Of a stretch of DNA of 8,941 bases, positions 1 through 4,757 are shown in pieces. Below the pieces are notes generated by a model. The model did no database searches. It was not told the origin of the DNA and saw only the letters and a program-made list of their open reading frames with translations. Source of the stretch: Acidiferrobacter sp. (GTDB lineage: Bacteria > Pseudomonadota > Gammaproteobacteria > Acidiferrobacterales > Acidiferrobacteraceae); contig DAHWGZ010000063.1 in assembly GCA_027335965.1 (NCBI GenBank), positions 1 through 8,941 on the forward strand, read 5' to 3'. A program made the position numbers and the translations under genes. Every line of letters begins with the position of its first letter. The stretch's first letter is position 1.

Positions 1-697
1 TCCCGGTGCCGCTGCCGACACTAGCCGACTGCGAGGCCGATCCGGAGAGCTGGATCGGCTGGCCTGTGATATCGCTTTGCAGCTGCGCCGCGCTGATCTG
101 TTCCGGGCTGGCGTTGGGACCGAGGGTCGGGGCGCCGAAGGGATCGAATCCCAGCGCCGCACTGGTACGCAGGGCCCCGAAGCCGGCCCCCAGTCGCGCG
201 GCGAATCCCCCGGACGAATCCAGGAAGCTTCCCGCGCCGTAGGCGGCCGCGAACTCAGCGCCGGTCATGTATTCCGACTTGGTCGGCCCCTGGGAAAGCT
301 CCTGCGAGAGGCCACCGAAGCCATGCATGGCGCCGGGGGCATAGGTGCCGATCGCCGCACTTTCCAGGTAAGGGGTGGCCGCGGCCGAGCCGTAGGCGAT
401 CGCCGAGCCATAGCCCGCGAAGGCGCCGGCACCGCCGTAGGCCAATACCGCGTAGGGCGCAACCACCGCCAGAGCGAGGGCGGCGAGCTCCGGATTTTTC
501 TGGATGCCGATCGCGGCGCTATGGATATCCGTGCCGGGATGCTTGAAGACGCCGCCGATGGATTCGGCCGGATGCGCGACGAAGTTCTTGAGTGGCGGCA
601 CGCCGGCGACGGCGCTCTTAAAATCCTTCCCGGGGTTTGTAAAGACGCCGCCGATCGATTGCAGTGGGTGGTGGAAGAAATGGCCGATATTACTCAT
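1..697 (-). CDS. Gly/Ala-rich protein with a duplicated N-terminal motif, runs off the left edge
   Basis: This frame has no stop before the window edge, so 232 codons are visible. The ATG at 697 follows a near-perfect Shine-Dalgarno (AGGAGG, 5 bases away) and overlaps the stop of the upstream 48-residue gene by 8 bases. Residues 10-33 and 42-65 are two copies of a 24-residue motif (HPxxSIGGVFxxPGxDxxSA). Residues 70-107 are hydrophobic and rich in Ala, Gly and Tyr, so one or two membrane segments are likely. The rest is Gly/Ser/Ala-rich, ending in a Ser-rich tail. I do not recognise the family. Its place at the end of the capsid block and its membrane-like composition suggest a minor virion protein of the inner membrane or DNA-delivery apparatus (inference). 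If the window is circular, the frame continues for 29 codons from base 8941 to a TGA at 8855-8853, giving 261 residues. Confidence 0.8.
   Translation of the reverse strand, partial: MSNIGHFFHHPLQSIGGVFTNPGKDFKSAVAGVPPLKNFVAHPAESIGGVFKHPGTDIHSAAIGIQKNPELAALALAVVAPYAVLAYGGAGAFAGYGSAIAYGSAAATPYLESAAIGTYAPGAMHGFGGLSQELSQGPTKSEYMTGAEFAAAYGAGSFLDSSGGFAARLGAGFGALRTSAALGFDPFGAPTLGPNASPEQISAAQLQSDITGQPIQLSGSASQSASVGSGTG
503..670 (-). repeat. two 24-codon repeats inside the left-edge gene
   Basis: Codons 10-33 (599-670) and 42-65 (503-574) encode matching 24-residue units separated by 8 codons. Shared residues are H-P, S-I-G-G-V-F, P-G, D, S-A and G in register. The DNA also shares a 14-base core (aagacgccgccgat on the plus strand) in both copies. 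This looks like an old internal duplication that kept its protein pattern. Confidence 0.8.
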
Positions 698-836
698 GGG
701 CACCTCCTATCATCCGGCCCAGGGCGTGTTCGATCGCCGTCAGGCGGGCCTGAATCCCGCCCATCATCCACATCAGCCGCCCGAAGCCGGCGATCACGGG
801 AATCATGACACCGATGATGGCGTAAACGTCCTTCAT
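690..836 (-). CDS. 48-residue single-span membrane protein
   Basis: This short reading frame (MKDVYAIIG... to ...IGGAHE) starts with an ATG that overlaps the TGA of the lytic transglycosylase gene by 4 bases (ATGA). Its TAA lies inside the first codons of the next gene, an 8-base overlap. Both junctions match the coupled style of the rest of the block. Residues 5-27 form one hydrophobic segment rich in Ile, Val, Met and Gly. The C-terminal half looks like a short amphipathic helix (QARLTAIEHALGRM). Following a transglycosylase, it could be a holin-like or virion membrane protein. No family signature allows a firmer call. Confidence 0.72.
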   Translation of the reverse strand: MKDVYAIIGVMIPVIAGFGRLMWMMGGIQARLTAIEHALGRMIGGAHE

Positions 837-1375
837 GCCGCGGCCCTCTGAATCGTGGGCCAGGCCCGGGCATAGGTCAGGACCTTATCGATATAGGGCG
901 TATCGGTGAAGGTGGCGTTGGGGCCGGCGTTGTAGAGCTGCGCGTCTTCCGCGAAATTGTCGACGTTGCTCGAGTATTTCCGGAGATACTTGGCGGTCGC
1001 GGTGAGCGCGGCCACTGGGTTCAGAAGCTCTTGCGGCACCTGGTAGCCGAGTCCGTAGGCGGTCCCGGCGAGGACCTGGGTCAGGCCCCAGGCGCCCCCG
1101 TACGGGTCGGACAGATTGATGGCCTGGGGATTCCACTCGGCACTATCGGGCGTGCCTTGCTCGGTCGCGGCGATGCCGTAGAGCACCGCGGCCGGGACAC
1201 CCTCCGCCTGGGCGACGGCCATGATATCCGCCAGCAACGCCTGGTTCTGGGCCCCCGTAGTCGATGCTGGTGCCGGCGTAGGCCCAGTCGTGGCGGTCGA
1301 TTGCCCGGCGCGGGCCTGGCGGCTCCAGACCCACGCCAGGAGGGCGACCAGGGCCACGACCAGGAGGCCCCGCAT
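833..1375 (-). CDS. membrane-anchored lytic transglycosylase (SLT / GH23 fold)
   Basis: The protein has 180 residues. Residues 3-18 form an N-terminal hydrophobic anchor, followed by a Thr/Pro/Ala-rich linker (24-42) and an SLT-type domain from about residue 45 to the end. The expected motifs are present in order: the likely catalytic Glu72 in GIAATEQG, GLTQ at 97-100 (the GLMQ motif), and YNAG at 148-151. Enzymes of this family cut the MurNAc-GlcNAc bond of peptidoglycan and leave a 1,6-anhydro end. In PRD1 the virion transglycosylase P7 opens the cell wall during DNA entry. A membrane-anchored enzyme beside the capsid gene fits an entry role here, although a lysis role is also possible. The ATG at 1375 directly follows the TAG of the upstream gene, and the stop overlaps the 48-residue gene. 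The usual Ser after the catalytic Glu is replaced by Gln. Confidence 0.9.
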   Translation of the reverse strand: MRGLLVVALVALLAWVWSRQARAGQSTATTGPTPAPASTTGAQNQALLADIMAVAQAEGVPAAVLYGIAATEQGTPDSAEWNPQAINLSDPYGGAWGLTQVLAGTAYGLGYQVPQELLNPVAALTATAKYLRKYSSNVDNFAEDAQLYNAGPNATFTDTPYIDKVLTYARAWPTIQRAAA

Positions 1376-1681
1376 CTAGGCCACCGCGATAATCAAGACC
1401 AGGATGATGAGGATCCCGATTGGCGACGAGAACAGCGACCCGACAGAGGAGCCGAGGCCGCCGAAGATCGAGGCGGCGCCGGCGGCGCTCGTGGGATACT
1501 GGTTCCCGCGCATGCTCGAGGTGACCGGCTGCGTGCCCGTATGGATGGTCGTGCCGCCGATCGTCAGGGTGCCGTTTTGGCCGAGGACGTTGCTGATATC
1601 GTTCGACACCCCAGACAGCCCTGAGGTCAGATCGCCGAAGCCGGTCTGCAGGGCGGAGCCGACCGAACCCAGCCAGCTCAT
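1376..1681 (-). CDS. small C-terminally anchored membrane protein
   Basis: The protein has 101 residues. Residues 1-82 are rich in Ser, Gly and Thr with few charges. Residues 87-101 (PIGILIILVLIIAVA) form a strong hydrophobic segment running to the C-terminus, so this is a tail-anchored membrane protein. The ATG at 1681 lies 3 bases after the TAA of the capsid gene, and its TAG abuts the ATG of the transglycosylase gene. Viruses with an internal membrane (PRD1, PM2) carry several small membrane proteins next to the major capsid gene, and this one fits that class by position and build. I recognise no specific homologue. Confidence 0.82.
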   Translation of the reverse strand: MSWLGSVGSALQTGFGDLTSGLSGVSNDISNVLGQNGTLTIGGTTIHTGTQPVTSSMRGNQYPTSAAGAASIFGGLGSSVGSLFSSPIGILIILVLIIAVA

Positions 1682-1684
1682 GGC

Positions 1685-2833
1685 TTACGCCGCCTTCTGA
1701 TGCGCGGTCGGTGCGGGCAGCGGGATGTTGTCCTGCAGCGTCTCCGCGTAGCATCCGATCACCCCGGCCGCGGACAGGTCCGCCTCGAATTGCAGGCTGT
1801 TGAATCCGGCGGTATCGAGGACGTCGAGGATGTTGCCGTGCAAGAGCCGGTCATGTATGTACATGCCTTCGGCCAACGCGCGGTTGTACCTGTAGGCATA
1901 CTCGGCTTTCAGGCTGTCGGCACTGCGGTTGTTGAGCAGGTACTGATCCGTGTTGGCGACGAAGGTCATATTCTGCATGATCGCATCACTGTTCAACGCG
2001 AACGGCTGCGTAGTGTCGCGGACGAAGAGGAAGAAGCGCTTGTACCACTTGCCGGCCCCGTAGGGTAGCTGCAGCTGCTGCTTCTGCGCGGCACCGGTGG
2101 TCTGGATCGAGCCAGCGAAGATGATCTGCGGGTACCAGGGCGGCAGGCTGGCGGGATCGCCATTGTACGGGTAGTAAGTTTCCTCCATGGTCACGTTCGC
2201 GGCGGTGATCGCGGCGGTGAAGCCAGAGGCGAGATTGCCGACGATGCTGGCCGCGGTACCGGTCGACAGCTGGATCTGGAGGCTCGTGATCGCCGGCGAG
2301 ACGGTGGAGAGGCCCAGGGCCTGTGGGCTGGTTTGCGTCCCATACCAGTTGACAGGGATCCGAGCCACAGCGTTAAAGGTCGCAGTGGCGCCGGCGGCGA
2401 TGTCCGCGTTCATCGCGGCCTCGTCGAAATCATCCAGGAGGAACGTGGTCGGATCCGCACCGTGCTTGCCCGGCCCCTGCGCCTGCGCGACGGACATATC
2501 CATGCCGCCCTGCGCCAGGGCGATCATAAACGCCTCGTAGCCCGGCACCGCCCAGAGCGTGTTCGTGCTGTTGGTCCGGTACAGGATGTTGGTGAGCCAC
2601 GCCAGCATGCCGCGTGGGTTCTTGGTCAGCCCCGCCGAGCCGGAGGCGCTGGTGGTATTGGTGATCGCGAGCGTGAGCTTCACGGTCAGCATGTGCTGCT
2701 GATGGATCACGCCGCGCGAGAGGTTTGGGTAATCGATCAGGCTGGGGCTGGTCAGGCTCGAGGGCGAGAAGGTGTTGATCGTGCCCGAGCGGACTTGATT
2801 CTTGTAGATCTGGTGAGCGGTCTTGGTTGGCAT
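1685..2833 (-). CDS. major capsid protein, PRD1 P3-like double jelly-roll (probable)
   Basis: The protein has 382 residues; PRD1 P3 has about 395. There is no signal peptide or membrane span, and the sequence alternates short beta-prone stretches rich in Thr, Asn, Ser and Gly. Several blocks recall PRD1 P3 in the same order: GVIHQQHMLTVKLTLAITN (41-59) against its GIVKGFLVKVTAAITNN strand, a conserved IAAGAT (145-150) before a strand ending in a Pro, and EETYYPY...LPPW (217-233). I compared these from memory, without an alignment. In the virion this would be the trimeric hexon protein over an internal membrane. The ATG at 2833 has AGGAAA 8 bases upstream. Neighbours support the call: tiny membrane proteins on both sides, a transglycosylase downstream and the packaging ATPase upstream. 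A PM2 P2-type or FLiP-type capsid is the main alternative; both are shorter. Confidence 0.75.
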   Translation of the reverse strand: MPTKTAHQIYKNQVRSGTINTFSPSSLTSPSLIDYPNLSRGVIHQQHMLTVKLTLAITNTTSASGSAGLTKNPRGMLAWLTNILYRTNSTNTLWAVPGYEAFMIALAQGGMDMSVAQAQGPGKHGADPTTFLLDDFDEAAMNADIAAGATATFNAVARIPVNWYGTQTSPQALGLSTVSPAITSLQIQLSTGTAASIVGNLASGFTAAITAANVTMEETYYPYNGDPASLPPWYPQIIFAGSIQTTGAAQKQQLQLPYGAGKWYKRFFLFVRDTTQPFALNSDAIMQNMTFVANTDQYLLNNRSADSLKAEYAYRYNRALAEGMYIHDRLLHGNILDVLDTAGFNSLQFEADLSAAGVIGCYAETLQDNIPLPAPTAHQKAA

Positions 2834-2866
2834 GGCCGGTTTCCTGTATTGGTCCGCGGGGCGGAG

Positions 2867-2962
2867 TTAGCCGACGATGCCTTTAATGAATGAAACGTTG
2901 TTCGACAACCAGATGCCGACGAAGATGGCGATAAACACCATCACCCATTCTTTGGTCTTCAT
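2867..2962 (-). CDS. 31-residue membrane peptide, first gene of the capsid block
   Basis: This very short frame encodes MKTKEW followed by one hydrophobic span (residues 7-20, MVFIAIFVGIWL) and a short polar end. The ATG at 2962 has GGGGA 7 bases upstream, and the TAA at 2867-2869 lies 33 bases before the capsid ATG. The gap holds only the capsid ribosome binding site. The positive N-terminus followed by a hydrophobic run predicts a single-pass protein with its N-terminus in the cytoplasm. Internal-membrane phages encode peptides of this size as virion membrane components. Its position as the first gene after the promoter and leader argues that it is real and well expressed. Confidence 0.72.
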   Translation of the reverse strand: MKTKEWVMVFIAIFVGIWLSNNVSFIKGIVG

Positions 2963-2988
2963 GAAAGTGTCCCCTTTTCGGAGTCGGG

Positions 2989-3005
2989 GCGGGGACGGAC
3001 CCCGC
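2989..3005. other. second small hairpin in the same leader
   Basis: Arms gcgggg (2989-2994) and ccccgc (3000-3005) pair perfectly around a 5-base loop. The hairpin lies between the large stem-loop and the ribosome binding site of the 31-residue gene, within the predicted leader. It could tune translation, but in such GC-rich sequence it may be incidental. Confidence 0.45.
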
Positions 3006-3017
3006 GACCATTTAGGC

Positions 3018-3077
3018 CGTCGCCGGGGGGCGGTGATCGGTAGGAGGAGCCGCCCCTGTCCGGGTCCCCCGGCGACG
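3018..3077. other. GC-rich leader stem-loop
   Basis: A perfect 12-base inverted repeat (cgtcgccggggg at 3018-3029, cccccggcgacg at 3066-3077) encloses a 36-base loop. A second pairing, ggggcgg (3027-3033) with ccgcccc (3050-3056), either competes with the innermost three pairs or stacks on the outer nine. In the minus-strand transcript the loop displays CUCCUCC, an anti-Shine-Dalgarno-like string. No T-run follows on either strand, so it is not a typical intrinsic terminator. Candidate roles are leader regulation, mRNA stability, or an origin or packaging signal. Confidence 0.7.
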
Positions 3078-3080
3078 TAC

Positions 3081-3116
3081 GGCTATCACTATATGTAGTG
3101 ATTTATTGGCAGTCAA
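3081..3116 (-). promoter_or_regulatory. sigma70-like promoter of the capsid block
   Basis: Reading the minus strand, TTGACT (3116-3111) and TATAGT (3093-3088) each match the consensus at 5 of 6 bases and are spaced by exactly 17. Transcription would start near 3081, giving a leader of about 120 bases before the ATG at 2962. The -35 element overlaps the stop codon of the ATPase gene. This is the best promoter I found, and it sits in the only real non-coding gap. Confidence 0.75.
3085..3102. promoter_or_regulatory. palindromic operator candidate over the capsid promoter
   Basis: ATCACTA and TAGTGAT form a perfect 7-base inverted repeat around TATG. The site covers the -10 hexamer and half the spacer of the capsid promoter, where a bound dimer would block polymerase. 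The core CAC-N8-GTG (3087-3100) recurs at 4850-4863 with 12 of 14 bases identical. The site could bind a repressor or activator; Rep binding or nicking is a less likely alternative. Confidence 0.6.
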
Positions 3117-3742
3117 GGCCCAATATTTTGGGGTTCTGGCAAGCGCCCTATGGTCCACTCGCCGTCCGCGGCGATATCGAGATAGGCGTATTTTGGCAGG
3201 GTGGGCGCGCGCGCGGCGGCGTCCTCGCCGATAAAGGCCTTGAGATAGCGCAGATCGCCCGGTTCGCGGGTCCTGAAGACTATGAAGCGGGTGGTTTGCG
3301 AGGTCAGGAGACGATTGACCTCGGCCGGCCGGCGGCTCGCGTAGATGATCGATAATCCCCAGTGGCGACCACGCGCGATAGCGTCGCGCATCGGCCGGGA
3401 AAGGCCGCGCGCCGGCGCGAACAAGTCGGCCTCATCCATAATGAGCCATTGCATCTGTGCCCCTGGCATGCTGGCGCCGTACGCCTTGGTGAGTTCCACG
3501 GCATCCGCCACGGCTTCCTCCTCGGTGCGCTCAAAGGCGGCGTAGACGAGTCGGTAGCGGGCATGCCCGTCGATGAGGCGCGCGGCCAGACTCACACTCC
3601 CCACAGTCATTGACCCCTCGTAGTCATCCAGTCCGATGTCGAGGGCCAGCACACGCGGGAGCGGGCGGATCAGATGGCGGATCATGGTCGACTTGCCATG
3701 CCCGGCGATGCCGAAAATCCCGATGATTTCCCGTTGCATCAT
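3113..3742 (-). CDS. genome-packaging ATPase, FtsK/HerA superfamily, PRD1 P9-like
   Basis: The protein has 209 residues; PRD1 P9 has about 227. Walker A is GIAGHGKST (11-19, with Lys17) and Walker B is WLIMDEADLF (99-108, with Asp103 and Glu104). After it comes an arginine-rich segment (ARGRHWGLSIIYASRRPAEV, 123-142) typical of the P9/A32 packaging ATPases, with a strand ending in SRRP before the sensor region. The enzyme would use ATP to translocate viral DNA into the preformed capsid at one vertex. Zonula-occludens-toxin-like ATPases of filamentous phages are the nearest alternative, but the lack of a membrane span and the nearby capsid gene favour packaging. The ATG at 3742 overlaps the TGA of the upstream gene by 4 bases; the second ATG, one codon on, is also possible. 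It is the last gene before the capsid promoter. Confidence 0.87.
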   Translation of the reverse strand: MMQREIIGIFGIAGHGKSTMIRHLIRPLPRVLALDIGLDDYEGSMTVGSVSLAARLIDGHARYRLVYAAFERTEEEAVADAVELTKAYGASMPGAQMQWLIMDEADLFAPARGLSRPMRDAIARGRHWGLSIIYASRRPAEVNRLLTSQTTRFIVFRTREPGDLRYLKAFIGEDAAARAPTLPKYAYLDIAADGEWTIGRLPEPQNIGP

Positions 3743-4236
3743 GGCCCCATGGGCGCCGGGCGGGGTGCGGGTTCAGTGGGCGTCGTCTGCGACTGGGCGG
3801 CGGCACGTTTGCGCTCTTCCATCCGTTCGGTGACCGGTCCCCATAATGCGGCGACGATCAAGAGCTCGTGCATGTACTGCTTGAAGAATTCACCGGCCCA
3901 GCGCTTCACCACGGGTTTTGCATGCTTCCGGATGGGGAGTACATCCGCGTCATCGAGCGGGCGTAGCTTTAAGGCGCGCAGGCCGATGTCGGCGGCGGAG
4001 GCGATGAGATCGGCGGCCTCCTCGTCGGTTAGGGATCCCCAGTCGAACTCCTCGGGCTTCTCGGCCTCGGCGTCAGCACCTGGGGCCGCCCCCTGGGGCG
4101 CCGGTTCCGGTGCCGCCGGCTTGGGTTTGGTGCCGGATCCGGCCGGCCGGCCCGGCCGGCGCTTGATCTCCGGCGGCCTGGTCGCCAGGGCCTCGAGTGG
4201 CGACGCCGGCGCTTGGTAGTTCTCGGCCGCGTCCAT
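3739..4236 (-). CDS. unknown protein with an AT-hook-like segment, upstream of the ATPase
   Basis: The protein has 165 residues and two parts. Residues 1-62 are Pro/Ala-rich and probably disordered, with a basic AT-hook-like core RRPGRPAGSG (26-35) followed by TKPKP. Residues 63-145 look folded and helical: an acidic stretch (DWGSLTDEEAADLI, 65-78), then a basic helix region ending in the hydrophobic HELLIVAALWGPV (123-135). The tail is again Pro-rich. It starts inside a TAATG overlap with the coiled-coil gene and overlaps the ATPase start by 4 bases, so the two are translationally coupled. A role with the ATPase, such as contacting DNA or anchoring at the membrane, is a reasonable guess. I recognise no family. 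Confidence 0.82.
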   Translation of the reverse strand: MDAAENYQAPASPLEALATRPPEIKRRPGRPAGSGTKPKPAAPEPAPQGAAPGADAEAEKPEEFDWGSLTDEEAADLIASAADIGLRALKLRPLDDADVLPIRKHAKPVVKRWAGEFFKQYMHELLIVAALWGPVTERMEERKRAAAQSQTTPTEPAPRPAPMGP

Positions 4237-4490
4237 TAGCTAAACAGCTTATCGAGCCAGGACTTGGTGTCGTCGATCGCGTCGCCGGCTTTCCGGCCGG
4301 CCTTATCGATGTTTTTATCCACGGTCTCACCGAGCTGTTTTTCGACGGCCTCGAGGCGCGCGATCGCGTGCGCGAGTTCCTGTTTTAATTCCTGGAATTT
4401 CTGCGAAATAAATTGCACGGCATCGGCCGGGAAATCCTGCGGCGCCCCGCCAGCGGCGGGGGTATTTCCGGGTTTATTTTCGTTTGCCAT
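4236..4490 (-). CDS. small coiled-coil protein
   Basis: The protein has 84 residues. After a polar Pro/Gly-rich N-terminus (1-20), residues 23-60 form a charged helix with heptad-like spacing of Val, Phe, Leu and Ile (VQFISQKFQELKQELAHAIA, then RLEAVEKQLGETV). A Lys/Asp-rich amphipathic stretch ends in WLDKLF. There is no membrane segment. The ATG at 4490 has a strong AGGAGA site that overlaps the stop of the zinc-finger gene, and its TAA overlaps the next ATG by 1 base. Its codons use more A and T than the flanking genes. The build suggests an oligomeric structural or scaffolding protein, or a membrane-associated helix like those of apolipoprotein-type repeats. Function is unknown. Confidence 0.82.
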   Translation of the reverse strand: MANENKPGNTPAAGGAPQDFPADAVQFISQKFQELKQELAHAIARLEAVEKQLGETVDKNIDKAGRKAGDAIDDTKSWLDKLFS

Positions 4491-4502
4491 CTTCGTAATC
4501 TC

Positions 4503-4739
4503 CTAAGTCGTTGATTCGGTGCCCGGTTTTTCGTCGTCGACTATTTCAATTAACGAGCTCGCCATGCGCTCGATTTCGGTGAGGGCGGCCGGACACGCGC
4601 CCATGAAATGAGAAATAATCGGCATCTTGATTTCGAGCTGGACGCGGGAAAATTCTTTTCCGCAGAATTTGCACCGCGCGCGCCGCACCTTTTTCTCGCC
4701 CGGTGGGACGATGGTCGGATTTTCGCTCGTATCGATCAT
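4503..4739 (-). CDS. small C2HC zinc-finger protein, candidate regulator
   Basis: The protein has 78 residues. A basic run (KKVRRARCKFC) leads into Cys23 and Cys26, followed 17 residues on by His44 and then Cys49 (C-x2-C-x17-H-x4-C). The spacing and the CKFCGKEF start resemble BED-type or other short treble-clef fingers. The rest is a short helix (ALTEIERMASSLIEIV) and an acidic tail. Small zinc-finger proteins in phages often bind DNA as regulators, and this one is the first gene after the rep-end promoter candidate, so it may act on the palindromic sites near 3087 and 4850 (inference). The ATG at 4739 has AGGAG 10 bases upstream. It is relatively AT-rich compared with rep. Confidence 0.82.
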   Translation of the reverse strand: MIDTSENPTIVPPGEKKVRRARCKFCGKEFSRVQLEIKMPIISHFMGACPAALTEIERMASSLIEIVDDEKPGTESTT

Positions 4740-4757
4740 GATATGGTCGCTCCTGCC

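Noticed and set aside
77..808. 243-codon open frame on the plus strand
   Set aside because: It is antisense to the left-edge gene and the 48-residue gene, which have a strong ribosome binding site and coupled starts. Its Arg/Gly-rich product looks like a shadow.
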